A stretch of 64,000 bases of DNA from Insolitispirillum peregrinum (GTDB lineage Bacteria; Pseudomonadota; Alphaproteobacteria; Rhodospirillales; Rhodospirillaceae): the NCBI RefSeq assembly GCF_900156605.1, contig NZ_FTOA01000002.1, positions 620,001 through 684,000 on the forward strand, read 5' to 3'. The notes beneath the pieces are model-generated. The model was not told the origin of the DNA. It saw only the letters and a program-made list of their open reading frames with translations, and searched no databases. Position numbers and translations under genes: made by a program. Below are positions 8,538 through 17,775 of this stretch, in pieces; the stretch's first letter is position 1, and each line of letters starts with the position of its first letter.

Positions 8538-9662
8538 GAGGGCGCGGCTGATCACCAGTCGCTGGATTTCACTGGTGCCCTCGTAAATCTGGCAGACGCG
8601 GACATCACGATAGATGCGCTCGACCGGGAAGTCGGCCAGATAGCCATAGCCGCCGTGAATCTGGATTGCTGCCGAACAGACCTTTTCTGCCATTTCCGAG
8701 GCGAACAGCTTGGCCATCGAGGCTTCGGTCAGGCAGGGCTGTCCGGCATCGCGCAGGCGAGCGGCATAGTGGACCATTTGGCGGGCGGCGTGCAGTTGGG
8801 TGGCCATGTCGGCCAGTTTGAAGGCAATCGCCTGATGCTGGATGATCGGCTTGCCAAAGGTCTCCCGCTCGCGGGCATAGGACAGGGCGGCTTCGTAGGC
8901 CGCGCGCGCCATGCCGACCGCTTGCGCGGCGATGCCGATCCGGCCACCTTCCAGATTGGCCAGCGCGATCTTGTAGCCTTCGCCCTCGGCCCCCAGCATC
9001 AGCTCTGCGGGCAGACGCAGGTCTTCAAAGGCAATCTGACAGGTGTCCGAGGCATGTTGCCCCAGCTTGTCCTCGATCCGCACCACCTGATAGCCGGGGG
9101 TGTCGGTGGGGATGATGAAGGCCGAGATGCCCTTTTTGCCTGCCTCCGGGTTGGTGACGGCAAAGGCAATGATCACGTTGGCGGACTTGCCCGAGGTGAT
9201 GAACTGCTTGGAGCCGTTCAGCACCCAGTGGTCGCCATCGCGGCGGGCGCGGGTCTTCAGCGCCGAGGCGTCCGAGCCGACATGCGGTTCGGTGAGGGCA
9301 AAGCCGCCGAGCATCTGGCCGCTGGCCAGCGGGATCAGAAAGCGGTGCCGTTGCGCATCGCTGCCGTACTTCAGGATCGGTGCGCAGCCCACCGAGTTGT
9401 GGACGCTCATGATGGTCGATACCGCGCCGTCACCGGCTGCGATTTCTTCCAGTGCCAGCACGTAAGACAGATAATCGGTTCCGGCTCCGCCCCACTGGTC
9501 GGGCACGACCATCCCCATGAACCCCAGCTCGCCCATGGCGGCGATAGCCTCGGTGGGGAAGCGGTGCTCGCGGCTCCACTGTTCGGCGTGGGGTTTCAGG
9601 TGATCGCGGGCGAACTGCGCGGCGGTATCACGAATCAGGATTTGCTCTTCGGTCAGGATCAT
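8535..9662 (-). CDS. Acyl-CoA dehydrogenase
   Basis: This flavoenzyme introduces the alpha-beta double bond into an acyl-CoA and passes electrons to ETF. The 375-residue product is the usual size for short/branched-chain ACADs. Family signatures [12 protein letters not shown] and [20 protein letters not shown] are present, and the catalytic base is probably Glu361 in [10 protein letters not shown]. It follows the SDR gene by 14 bases and ends the ligase-SDR-ACAD operon, so the three probably degrade one carboxylic acid. The substrate cannot be read from the sequence. The stop codon lies inside repeat copy 4. Confidence 0.92.
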   Translation of the reverse strand: MILTEEQILIRDTAAQFARDHLKPHAEQWSREHRFPTEAIAAMGELGFMGMVVPDQWGGAGTDYLSYVLALEEIAAGDGAVSTIMSVHNSVGCAPILKYGSDAQRHRFLIPLASGQMLGGFALTEPHVGSDASALKTRARRDGDHWVLNGSKQFITSGKSANVIIAFAVTNPEAGKKGISAFIIPTDTPGYQVVRIEDKLGQHASDTCQIAFEDLRLPAELMLGAEGEGYKIALANLEGGRIGIAAQAVGMARAAYEAALSYARERETFGKPIIQHQAIAFKLADMATQLHAARQMVHYAARLRDAGQPCLTEASMAKLFASEMAEKVCSAAIQIHGGYGYLADFPVERIYRDVRVCQIYEGTSEIQRLVISRAL

Positions 9663-9676
9663 GGCCGTAGGCTCCC

Positions 9677-10459
9677 TTACTTGGCGGGCATGCGGATGGC
9701 ACCATCAAGGCGGATCACTTCGCCGTTCAGATAGCCATTCTCGACCATGTGCTGCGCCAGGGCGGCGTATTCCGCCGGTTTGCCCATCCGGGGCGGGAAT
9801 GGCACCATCGCGTTGAGGGTGTCCTTCACCTCGTCGGGCATGCCTTCCATCATCGGAGTAGCGAAAATGCCCGGCGCGATGGTCAGCACGCGAATCCCCG
9901 AACCGGCCAGTTCACGGGCAATCGGCAGGGTCATCCCGGCCACCCCGGCTTTCGAGGCGGCATAGGCGGCCTGCCCGATCTGGCCGTCAAAGGCGGCGAT
10001 CGACGCGGTGTTGATGATCACCCCGCGTTCGCCGCCGTCGTTGGGGCTGTTGTTGACCATCACCGCAGCCGCCAGACGCAGCATGTTGAAGGTGCCAATC
10101 AGGTTGATCGATACCGCGCGGGCAAAGCTGTCCAGACGATGGGGGCCCTTGCGGCCCACCACTTTTTCACCGGGAGCAATACCGGCGCAGTTGACCAGCC
10201 CGTGGATGGTGCCAAAGGTGGCAACGGCGGTATCGATCACCCGCTGGGCATCGGCTTCGCTGGTGACGTCGGCGGTCACCGGCAACAGGGCTGCGGTGGG
10301 CGTTTCTGCGGTGATCTGATTGACCTGAGCGGCCAGGGCATCGGCGTTCAGGTCAATCAGCACCACCTTTGCCCCGGCCCTGGCAAAGACTGTGGCGGTA
10401 ATGGCTCCCAATCCGGACCCGGCACCGGTGATCAAAAAGACGGAGTTCAAAAGGTTCAT
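9677..10459 (-). CDS. SDR dehydrogenase, 3-hydroxyacyl-CoA dehydrogenase type II-like
   Basis: Short-chain dehydrogenase of 260 residues from the ATG at 10459. It has the nucleotide motif TGAGSGLG at 11-18, Ser153 and the active-site pair Tyr166/Lys170 in YAASK. The C-terminal RLDGAIRM and overall pattern ([21 protein letters not shown]) resemble the HSD10/3-hydroxyacyl-CoA dehydrogenase type II group, which oxidises short or branched hydroxyacyl-CoA. It sits between the CoA ligase and the acyl-CoA dehydrogenase, which fits beta-oxidation. A further upstream in-frame start would run into the ligase gene. Confidence 0.88.
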   Translation of the reverse strand: MNLLNSVFLITGAGSGLGAITATVFARAGAKVVLIDLNADALAAQVNQITAETPTAALLPVTADVTSEADAQRVIDTAVATFGTIHGLVNCAGIAPGEKVVGRKGPHRLDSFARAVSINLIGTFNMLRLAAAVMVNNSPNDGGERGVIINTASIAAFDGQIGQAAYAASKAGVAGMTLPIARELAGSGIRVLTIAPGIFATPMMEGMPDEVKDTLNAMVPFPPRMGKPAEYAALAQHMVENGYLNGEVIRLDGAIRMPAK

Positions 10460-10503
10460 CGGTTTGTTCCACGTGAGACGGGGGGAGACAGGGAGGAGGA
10501 GAA

Positions 10504-12171
10504 TTAGGCGTTGTCGCTTTCCTGCTTGCGCAGCAGGAAGCGTTGAATCTTGCCGCTGGGGGTCTTGGGCAGCTCGTCGACGAACACCAGTTCGCGCGGA
10601 TAGGCGTGGGCGGCCAGACGGTTGCGCACCCACAGGCGCAGCTCTTCGGCCAGCTCGTCGGTGCCGTCATAGCCCTTTTTCAGCACCACAAAGGCTTTGA
10701 CGATCTCGGTCCGCTCGGGGTCGGGCTTGCCGATCACCGCCGTTTCCGCTACCGATTTGTGTTCGATCAGGGCACTTTCGACATCGAACGGGCCGATGCG
10801 ATAGCCGGACGAGGTGATGATGTCATCGGACCGGCCGACAAAGCTGATCGAGCCGTCTTCGTTCCATTCCACCGTGTCGCCGGTCAGATAATAGTCGTCA
10901 CGGAATGCCTTGGTGCCCTGCTGCCAATAGCCCTGGAACCAGAAGCCCGGCGACTGCGAGCGGACAACGGCCAGAATGCCCGGCTGGTGCGGCGGCAACG
11001 GTTGCAGTGTGTCTTCGTCGATCACCGCGATGGTGAAGCCGGGCAACGGCAGGCCAGCGGATCCGGCTTCGACCGGGTGGGCAAGGGCGTGATGGTTACA
11101 GACCGCCATCCCCATTTCGGTCTGGCCATAATGGTCATGGATCGGCGCGGAAAGCGCCTGATCGAACCAGCGGATCACTTCCGGGTTCAGCGGCTCGCCT
11201 GCCGAAGAGACCACCCGCAGCTTGCCCTTGATCGCTGCGGCGGCCTCGGCTCCGGCCCCCATCAGCAGGCGGTAGGCGGTGGGTGCGCCAGCCAGATTGG
11301 TGATGCCGTGCTGCTGGATCAGGCGATAGGTCGATTCGACGGTGAACGGGCCATCGTAGAAAGTGGTGGCGTGCCCCATCAGCAGCGGGCCAGTGACGGC
11401 GTAATACAGGCCATAGGCCCAACCCGGATCGGCAATGTTCCAGAAGCGGTCGGAACTGCGCAGATCGACGGAAAAACGCATGTACTCGTAAAAGGCCACC
11501 AGCGCCTGTAACGGCACCGCCACACCCTTGGGCAGGCCGGTGGTGCCGGAGGTGAACATCATCAAAAAGGCATCGCTGCCCTTGCGCAGAACCGGGGTGA
11601 ACTGGTCCGGAGCCGCCGCCATCGCTGCCGCCAGATCAATGTCGCCATCGCGCGGTGCGCCAAGGGTGGCAACCGGCGGGCAGTCGTGGACATCATCCAG
11701 CTTGGGGCGGTTGGTGGCGTCGGTGACGATCAGCTTGGCGGCACTGCCGAGACAGCGGTGCTCGATGGCCTTGGGACCAAAGGCGGTGAACAGCGGCTGA
11801 TAGACAGCGCCCGCCCGCCATGTACCAAGGATTACCGTCAGCAGGTCGGGGATGCGCGGCAGCAGCCCGGCCACCCGGTCGCCGGGCTTGATGCCGTGGG
11901 CGGTCAGGATGTTGGCAAAGCGGGCACTGCGGCGGCTGAGTTCGGCAAAGGTGACGGTTTCACGGGCACCGTCCTTGTTTTCCCATTCCAGAGCCACCCG
12001 CGCCGGGTCGGTGGCATGGCGGTCACAGCATTCGATGCAGGCGTTCAGGCCGTCGCTCAGGCTGCCGCTCAACACCTCGGCGGCCAGCGCCTGAAAGTCG
12101 AAATCGGCCAGATAGCGATCATAGGAGGGCAGGGTGTCGGCCTGCAGGCCGGGCGCAACTGGGAGGCTCAT
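10504..12171 (-). CDS. AMP-dependent acyl-CoA synthetase
   Basis: This activates a carboxylic acid to its CoA thioester via an acyl-adenylate. The 555-residue protein has the P-loop FTSGTTGLPKG at 206-216, a DHYGQTEMG motif for adenylate binding, YLTGDT, and the C-terminal catalytic lysine in PSGKIQR at about 541. Overall it resembles medium-chain or benzoate-type ligases rather than acetyl-CoA synthetase. It is the first gene of the ligase-SDR-ACAD operon and is divergent from an AraC-type regulator 211 bases away. The chain length it prefers is unknown. Confidence 0.92.
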   Translation of the reverse strand: MSLPVAPGLQADTLPSYDRYLADFDFQALAAEVLSGSLSDGLNACIECCDRHATDPARVALEWENKDGARETVTFAELSRRSARFANILTAHGIKPGDRVAGLLPRIPDLLTVILGTWRAGAVYQPLFTAFGPKAIEHRCLGSAAKLIVTDATNRPKLDDVHDCPPVATLGAPRDGDIDLAAAMAAAPDQFTPVLRKGSDAFLMMFTSGTTGLPKGVAVPLQALVAFYEYMRFSVDLRSSDRFWNIADPGWAYGLYYAVTGPLLMGHATTFYDGPFTVESTYRLIQQHGITNLAGAPTAYRLLMGAGAEAAAAIKGKLRVVSSAGEPLNPEVIRWFDQALSAPIHDHYGQTEMGMAVCNHHALAHPVEAGSAGLPLPGFTIAVIDEDTLQPLPPHQPGILAVVRSQSPGFWFQGYWQQGTKAFRDDYYLTGDTVEWNEDGSISFVGRSDDIITSSGYRIGPFDVESALIEHKSVAETAVIGKPDPERTEIVKAFVVLKKGYDGTDELAEELRLWVRNRLAAHAYPRELVFVDELPKTPSGKIQRFLLRKQESDNA

Positions 12172-12320
12172 GCGGACAGTTCCTCGTTGATAGCGGTATG
12201 ACGCTGGTCCCGGATGGTGACGCGATCGGGGCGGCCCATCCGTGGTGTTTGGTGTCCTCAGGGTAAAAAGCGCCGGGCAGGCTGTCGATGACGGGAGCAG
12301 TCATATGAAGTGATCGTTTT

Positions 12321-12344
12321 TGCCATGTTTTGCTGCTTGTGGCA
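12321..12344. promoter_or_regulatory. Possible operator in the ligase/AraC divergent region
   Basis: The inverted arms TGCCA and TGGCA are separated by 14 bases, 39 bases before the AraC-type gene start and about 150 bases upstream of the acyl-CoA synthetase. Position and symmetry fit a regulator site, but five-base arms can occur by chance. Confidence 0.25.
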
Positions 12345-12382
12345 GACTGATCCCCACAAAAACGGGGAAGAGCTGTCAGGCG

Positions 12383-13420
12383 ATGATCGAAAAAGGCACC
12401 ATTGCCCCCTGCTTCGTGCGGGCGGCTGTTCAGGGGATGGTGGATCAGGGGCTTGATCCTGATCCCCTGCTGAAAAAGGCCGGAATTGACCCCGACGCCG
12501 TGCGGAGCGGAACGTCGCGGATACCGCCATCGGCCTATAGTGCGATGCTGAAGCTGGTGGCGCAGGTTCTGGATGACGAGCTGTTCGGTCAGGACAGTCG
12601 CCGGATGAAAGTGGGTTCCTTTGCCATGTTGTGCCGGCTGGTGATTCACGCGCCGACGCTGGAAAAGGCGCTGACCCTGATCTGTCGGTTCTTTGGTCTG
12701 GTGCTGGATGATGTGGTGATCACTCTGGCTCGCGGGGCTGGTGCGGGCCGGGGCGAGCGGCTGGCCCGTCTGGAATTTGCCACCCCGTTTGCGGGCCGCC
12801 CCCGCCATGTGTTTGGCATCGAGGCGCTGTTGACTTTCATTCACGGGTTGGCCTGCTGGCTGGTGCGACGGCGGATTGCCATTGTGCAGGCGGATTTCAG
12901 CTATCCGATGCCGGAATACGCAAGTGAATATACCGTTCTGTATAGTTCAAGGGTGCGCTTTCAGCAGCCGGTGACGGCGCTGGCTTTTGACGCCGCGCTG
13001 CTGGCCCTACCGGTGCGGCAGAGCGAGCGGACGCTGAAAACGTTTCTCGCCGAAGCCCCCGAGAACATGCTGGTGAAGTACAAGAACATCACCAGCGAAG
13101 CCGGGCGGGTCCGCCGGGTGCTGCGGCGGTTGCCGCCGACCGACTGGCCGGGGTTTGAGGATATCGCCGCCCATCTGGGGGTGCCTGCCTCGACCCTGCG
13201 CCGTCACCTGCACCGCGACGGCACCTCTTACCAGCAGATCAAGGATGATGTGCGGCATCATCTGGCGCTGCTGTGGCTGGCCGAGGGCAGCCGGGGGGTG
13301 GCTGATGTGGCGGCTGATCTGGGCTATGCCGAACCCAGCGCCTTTCATCGCGCCTTTCGCAAATGGACCGGCAGCCGTCCCGGTGTGTATCGCCGTCAGG
13401 GGCGGGGTGTGGAGCCTTGA
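12383..13420 (+). CDS. AraC-family transcriptional regulator
   Basis: 345 residues from the ATG at 12383. The N-terminal about 230 residues match the arabinose-binding-like domain found in OruR/ArgR-type AraC regulators. The C-terminal about 90 residues hold the double helix-turn-helix, with DIAAHLGVPASTLRRHL and VADVAADLGYAEPSAFHRAF followed by WTGSRPGVYR. Regulators with this architecture often control adjacent catabolic operons in response to the substrate. The divergent acyl-CoA ligase operon is the obvious target by position. Longer in-frame starts exist, but upstream residues look non-conserved. Confidence 0.87.
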   Translation: MIEKGTIAPCFVRAAVQGMVDQGLDPDPLLKKAGIDPDAVRSGTSRIPPSAYSAMLKLVAQVLDDELFGQDSRRMKVGSFAMLCRLVIHAPTLEKALTLICRFFGLVLDDVVITLARGAGAGRGERLARLEFATPFAGRPRHVFGIEALLTFIHGLACWLVRRRIAIVQADFSYPMPEYASEYTVLYSSRVRFQQPVTALAFDAALLALPVRQSERTLKTFLAEAPENMLVKYKNITSEAGRVRRVLRRLPPTDWPGFEDIAAHLGVPASTLRRHLHRDGTSYQQIKDDVRHHLALLWLAEGSRGVADVAADLGYAEPSAFHRAFRKWTGSRPGVYRRQGRGVEP

Positions 13421-13775
13421 AGGCTGGCAAAGCGTTGGACCTGTCCGCCGTCCTGATGTACCTCTTATACAGAGAACGCGCATTCTCTTGCTGCTGCTTC
13501 TACCGTTTGTCATGAATGCGGCAGCGTCGGGTGATCAGGCCATGCCGGTGAGCCATTCTGACCTGCCATGCTGACGGGAAGGCTTGACAGGCAGGCTGTC
13601 CTGACGACAGTTAGCGCCCCGGATGGACTCCGGGACCCCTTCAGTTTCAAGGCACGTCGTGACGCACCGGTTTCATGCGGCAGGCTTTGGGTTTTTATTG
13701 TGTCGTATCGGTTTTGCGAACCCCGGTGGTCTTGTTCGCGCGATACCCTAAGGCGGATCAGGAGGCGGCAGTACC
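13421..13775. other. Intergenic region without a gene
   Basis: 355 bases between the AraC-type regulator and the HerA-like ATPase. I see a short inverted repeat GACAGGCAGGCTGTC around 13588, a TTGACA hexamer at about 13585 without a good partner at 17 bases, and a small hairpin CCCCGGATGGACTCCGGG near 13617. No open frame here looks coding. Confidence 0.5.
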
Positions 13776-15521
13776 ATGCAGGTCGGCGTCGAGATGGGAT
13801 GTTTGCCGGGTGGGTCCACTCCGGTCCTGCTCGATCTCGAGGAATTGCTGGCAACGCGCCTGTTGGTGCAAGGCAACTCGGGGTCGGGGAAATCACACTT
13901 GCTGCGGCGCTTGCTGGAACAAAGCGCGCCGTGGGTGCAGCAGTTGGTGATCGACCCGGAAGGCGACTTTGTCTCACTGGCCGAGCTGTTCGGTCATGTG
14001 GTGATCGACGCCGCCGACCACACCGAAACCGGCTTGCAACAGATTGCCTCCCGCATGCGGCAACACCGGGTGTCGGTGGTGCTGAATCTGGAAAATCAGG
14101 AAATCGACCGGCAAATGCGCTCGGCGGGGGCCTTTCTGAACGGGGCCTTTGATGCGCCGCGCGACTGGTGGTTTCCGACGCTGGTGGTGATCGACGAAGC
14201 GCAGATGTTTGCGCCAGCGGCGGCGGGTGATGTGTCGGAAGAGGCGCGCAAGGTGTCGCTGGGGGCGATGACCAACCTGATGTCGCGTGGTCGAAAGCGT
14301 GGTCTGGCCGGGGTGATCGCCACCCAGCGTCTGGCCAAGCTGGCGAAGAACGTCGCCGCCGAAGCCTCGAACTTTCTGATGGGCCGGACCTTCCTTGACA
14401 TCGACATGTCGCGTGCGGCCGATCTGCTGGGGATGGAACGGCGACAGGCGGAAATGTTCCGCGATCTGGGGCGCGGCAATTTCGTCGCGTTGGGCCCGGC
14501 GCTGTCCCGCCGTCCGCTGAAGGTGCAGATTGGCGAGGTGGCCACCCACGCCCGCGCCACCAGCCCGACGTTGATCCCGTTGCCGGACAAGGCATCGGTC
14601 GGCGATGCCCGTGACCTGATCATGACCCCGGGCCCGGACGAGCCAACGCGCCTGTTGCCGATCCGGCGTTCCCCGATGAGCACCAGCGAAGTGCTGACCC
14701 AGCTGGTGAAGTCGGCGGAAGCCAAAGCGGCGCATCTGGCTGCCAATCCACCAACGCCGATTCCGCCGCCGCACGACCCGATCGAAGAGTATCACCACGA
14801 TGTGCTGGCCGAAGCCGTCCCCGAAGACGCCCCGCCGCCGCCGGAAACCACCGCGCCGCAACGGACGCAGGGGGCGTTCTTTGACGAGGTGCTGAAAGAG
14901 GTGCTGGCTGACCCCGAAGCGGCGTTCCGCTCGCCTGCGGTGCTGTATCAGGATTTCCTGATGCGCTGCCGGGGCCACAGCGTCAATGGCCGGGCGCTGA
15001 CCCTGCCCAGCTTCCGCCGTCGCCTGTCGGCGGTACGGGCCGGGATTCCGCTCGACAGCGGCAATGACCCGGAATGGCGCAAGGCACTGGCGGTGGCCGC
15101 AGACCTGCCCGACGATTTGCAGGCGATGTTCCTGCTGCTGGCACGGGCGGCGCTGGACGAAACCCCGTGCCCATCCGACGAAGATATCGCCCGCGCCCGT
15201 GGCAGCCGCTCGCCGCGTCGTGCCCGTGGCCTGCTGACCTATATGGAGGAACGCGGCCTGTTGCTGACCTCGGCGGACGTGTTCGGCAAGCGGGTGATCA
15301 CCCTGCCGACGCTGGGCTGGCAGACGGCACCGGGCGACCCGAACGGGGGGCTGATGCCCAGTGCGGAGATGCAGGTCGTGGAAGAGGATGAGGCTGACGA
15401 TGCCTCTGAAACCGGGGATGACGAGGGTGAGGCGGTGGACGATGACGCCTTCAGCGATGACTCCTTGAGTGATGGGGAGATGTCGGTGGACGAAGAGGTT
15501 CCCGGGCAGGCCGCCGAATAG
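13776..15521 (+). CDS. HerA-like (DUF87) ATP-binding protein with acidic tail
   Basis: 581-residue ATPase of the HerA/FtsK superfamily. Walker A is GNSGSGKSH at 33-41, Walker B LVVIDEA at 136-142, and there is a later ATQRLAKLAKN segment (sensor/Arg-finger-like) typical of HerA-type translocases. HerA proteins pump DNA with NurA in archaea, and bacterial homologues occur in varied DNA-processing and defence contexts. No nuclease partner is next to this one. Residues 280-370 are Pro-rich, and the final about 50 residues are almost entirely acidic. It appears to be a single-gene unit. Function beyond nucleotide-driven translocation is unknown. Confidence 0.78.
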   Translation: MQVGVEMGCLPGGSTPVLLDLEELLATRLLVQGNSGSGKSHLLRRLLEQSAPWVQQLVIDPEGDFVSLAELFGHVVIDAADHTETGLQQIASRMRQHRVSVVLNLENQEIDRQMRSAGAFLNGAFDAPRDWWFPTLVVIDEAQMFAPAAAGDVSEEARKVSLGAMTNLMSRGRKRGLAGVIATQRLAKLAKNVAAEASNFLMGRTFLDIDMSRAADLLGMERRQAEMFRDLGRGNFVALGPALSRRPLKVQIGEVATHARATSPTLIPLPDKASVGDARDLIMTPGPDEPTRLLPIRRSPMSTSEVLTQLVKSAEAKAAHLAANPPTPIPPPHDPIEEYHHDVLAEAVPEDAPPPPETTAPQRTQGAFFDEVLKEVLADPEAAFRSPAVLYQDFLMRCRGHSVNGRALTLPSFRRRLSAVRAGIPLDSGNDPEWRKALAVAADLPDDLQAMFLLLARAALDETPCPSDEDIARARGSRSPRRARGLLTYMEERGLLLTSADVFGKRVITLPTLGWQTAPGDPNGGLMPSAEMQVVEEDEADDASETGDDEGEAVDDDAFSDDSLSDGEMSVDEEVPGQAAE

Positions 15522-15698
15522 GGTCAGTGTCCGGAATTGTGTGCGCTGCAACAACCGCAGTAGACAAATCGTTCCTGCTTGTTAAATTTTGCTCATCTGT
15601 CGGGCGAGGGGGCGCCAGAGGATCGGGGGGCTGCCTTGGGGCGGATTCCTGATGGGTCGCGTGCTCTCGTGCCGTCTTTCTTGATGCATGAGATTTTG

Positions 15699-16244
15699 AT
15701 GAGCGATCATTCTCCTGTTTCCCCACGCCAGCCGCACGCGGTTGAAGTGACCATTGAAAAAGCCATCCTGCTGAGCCGCTGGGTCCAGTTGCCGCTGTTC
15801 CTCGGCCTGATTCCGGCAATGCTGGTGCTGGACTATGTGTTCTTTGAAGAGCTGTGGCATGGCATGACCGACCTGCACAGCGTGGCTGGTGGCGCTCCGA
15901 TGTTGATCCTCGGTCTGCTGGATCTGGTGATGGTGGCCAATCTGGTGGTGATGGTGGCGATTTCGGGGTACGAGAACTTCGTTTCACCGATCGAAGCCGC
16001 CTCGCGCGGGGGCCTGCCCGGCTGGATTGGCCGCACGGGGGCTGGCACCCTGAAGGTCAAGCTGTCGGCCTCGGTGGTGGGCATTTCGCTGATCAAGCTG
16101 TTGCACACCTTCCTGCTGATGCAGCCGGGCGAAGAGAGCAAGGTGTGGCTGATGGTGGTGGTCCACATGGTGTTCGTGGTCTCGACCCTGCTGATTGCCG
16201 TGCTCGACAAGTACCTGATGACCCATGGTCACAGCGGCGAGTAA
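15699..16244 (+). CDS. UPF0114 (YqhA-like) inner-membrane protein
   Basis: 181 residues with the UPF0114 pattern: amphipathic start EKAILLSRWVQLPLF, a membrane helix through LFLGLIPAML, a second through ILGLLDLVMVANLVVMVAI, the family signature SGYENFVSP, and further helices through GISLIKLLHTFLLM and VFVVSTLLIAVL. The function of the family is not established. In-frame starts at 15579 and 15684 exist. I prefer 15699 because the conserved block begins shortly after it. Convergent with the methyltransferase gene downstream. Confidence 0.85.
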   Translation: MSDHSPVSPRQPHAVEVTIEKAILLSRWVQLPLFLGLIPAMLVLDYVFFEELWHGMTDLHSVAGGAPMLILGLLDLVMVANLVVMVAISGYENFVSPIEAASRGGLPGWIGRTGAGTLKVKLSASVVGISLIKLLHTFLLMQPGEESKVWLMVVVHMVFVVSTLLIAVLDKYLMTHGHSGE

Positions 16245-16277
16245 CGACTGGTAACAGACCGGCGGTGTTCAGGCCCT

Positions 16278-16976
16278 TCAGACCGCAATCACCGGGGTCT
16301 TTTCGATCACGAACAGGGCGCGGCTGCTCCACAGACCGCTCAGGCGGCGGGGCAGCCAGCGGTCAGCGCTCAGCAGGGCGCGGACCAGTCCGGGGGTGGT
16401 GCGCTGTGACAGGGTGGCCCATTCGGCCAGCCCGCCGAACGGGGCGACCAGACTGACGCTGAGGGCCGGAGCGTGTGAGGCCAGCCCTTCGTTGCGGGTG
16501 ACCAGGCAGGTGCGGGCGGTGGCGGCGTTGCCACGTTCGCGCTGTTCGGGCGGGCAGGCATCAAACCATGGGTCATAGCCGCTCCACACCCGTTGCTTGC
16601 TGCGCCATAGGTGGAACAGGCGTCCCATCAGCCCGGTCCATGGTTCGATCATCACCAACCGCCCGCCGGGCAGCAACACCCGTTCGACTTCCTGCAGCAA
16701 CGCTGCCGGGCTGGGGCTGTGGCCGAGCACGTCCAGTCCGGTGATGCAGGCAAAGCTATTGGCAGGCAGCGGCAGGCGTTCAGGGTCGCACAGCAGCATC
16801 ACCGGGTTGGCAGACTGTTCACTGAACAGACGATCACTGGTAAGGGCACCGGGACAGGCGGCGGCCAGTTCTCCGCGCCGATGCTCCAGAATCAGGGTCG
16901 AGCCATGCGGCATGGCGGCCAGTGCCTGACCAACCTGTTCTGCCATGAAGGCTGCGATGGCCGCATCATTGGGCAC
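16278..16976 (-). CDS. SAM-dependent methyltransferase (class I)
   Basis: 232 residues starting at a GTG preceded by GGGAGGG, two bases after the moaE stop. It has a Methyltransf_11-like core: a degenerate glycine motif LILEHRRGELA, the acidic/carbonyl motif LPLPANSFACITGLDVLGH, and the post-core LLQEVERVLLPGGRLVMIEPW. The glycine-rich SAM loop is unusual, so the cofactor site may be atypical. It is co-transcribed with pgsA, moaD and moaE by position. The substrate is unknown, with ubiquinone-type or lipid methylation possible. Confidence 0.7.
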   Translation of the reverse strand: MPNDAAIAAFMAEQVGQALAAMPHGSTLILEHRRGELAAACPGALTSDRLFSEQSANPVMLLCDPERLPLPANSFACITGLDVLGHSPSPAALLQEVERVLLPGGRLVMIEPWTGLMGRLFHLWRSKQRVWSGYDPWFDACPPEQRERGNAATARTCLVTRNEGLASHAPALSVSLVAPFGGLAEWATLSQRTTPGLVRALLSADRWLPRRLSGLWSSRALFVIEKTPVIAV

Positions 16977-16978
16977 GC

Positions 16979-17467
16979 TCAGGCCCTCCCGTTGCCTCCG
17001 CCGTCTGCCGGGATATGCCAGCGGTCGGCGGCATCGTCGTCGCTGCTTTTGGCTTCGACCCACCGGCTGCTGCCATCGGCCCACTGTTCCTGTTTCCAGA
17101 ACGGGGCCTTGGTTTTCAGCCAGTCCATCAGGAACTCACAGGCTTCAAAGGCTGCCCGGCGATGGGCGGAGGCGGTGGCGACAAAGACAATCTGTGCCCC
17201 GACCGGCAAGCGGCCATGGCGATGAATCAGGGTGATGGCCGACAAGGGCCAGCGGGCGGCCGCCTGATCGGCAATGGCGCGCAACTGCTTTTCGGTCATG
17301 CCGGGGTAGTGTTCCAGCGTCAGGGCGGCCAGTCCGTCGTCACCACGCACCAGCCCGATGAAGCTGGCGACAGCACCGGTCTGGCCATCTGTGGCATTCA
17401 GGGCAGCCAGTTCGGCACCGGCATCAAAATCATCGCTCTGGACCTTGATGGTCGGGGTGATGCTCAT
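16979..17467 (-). CDS. moaE: Molybdopterin synthase catalytic subunit MoaE
   Basis: MoaE with MoaD converts cyclic pyranopterin monophosphate to molybdopterin by adding two sulphurs. The 162-residue protein has the family signatures GAVASFIGLVRG, LEHYPGMTEKQL, IHRHGRLPVG and AHRRAAFEACEFLMDWLK, and the C-terminal KTKAPFWKQE containing the active-site lysines. It follows moaD by 7 bases on the same strand, as in many alphaproteobacteria. Confidence 0.95.
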   Translation of the reverse strand: MSITPTIKVQSDDFDAGAELAALNATDGQTGAVASFIGLVRGDDGLAALTLEHYPGMTEKQLRAIADQAAARWPLSAITLIHRHGRLPVGAQIVFVATASAHRRAAFEACEFLMDWLKTKAPFWKQEQWADGSSRWVEAKSSDDDAADRWHIPADGGGNGRA

Positions 17468-17474
17468 GCCGTCC

Positions 17475-17729
17475 TCAGCCTCCGGTGACGGGCGGGAAGA
17501 AGGCGACTTCGCGGGCATCTCCCAGCGGGCTGTCCAGACTGACATGCTCCTGATCAACCGCTGCCCGGATCACCGCCAGATCGGCCAGCGCTTCGGCATG
17601 GCCGGAGCTTTGCTCGCGCAGCCAGCAGGCCAGATCCCGGACGGTGTGCACGCCCGCAGGCGGCGAGACCTGCTCTTCGGCGCAGCCGGTCCTGCTTTTC
17701 AGCCATGCGAAATAAAGAACCTGCACCAT
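17475..17729 (-). CDS. moaD: Molybdopterin synthase sulphur carrier subunit MoaD
   Basis: 84 residues with the ubiquitin-like beta-grasp pattern and the essential C-terminal Gly-Gly (PPVTGG), which is thiocarboxylated to donate sulphur in molybdopterin synthesis. It begins VQVLYFAWLKSR, typical of MoaD. It lies between pgsA and moaE, the common alphaproteobacterial order. Confidence 0.95.
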   Translation of the reverse strand: MVQVLYFAWLKSRTGCAEEQVSPPAGVHTVRDLACWLREQSSGHAEALADLAVIRAAVDQEHVSLDSPLGDAREVAFFPPVTGG

Positions 17730-17775
17730 CGTCGGGACGCTACCTTTGTTGTTGGAAACCGGGCGTGACGCTGTT

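Noticed and set aside
13568-14152. Plus-strand open frame before the HerA-like ATPase
   Set aside because: It overlaps the start of the ATPase in another frame, is Arg-rich and lacks a start site.
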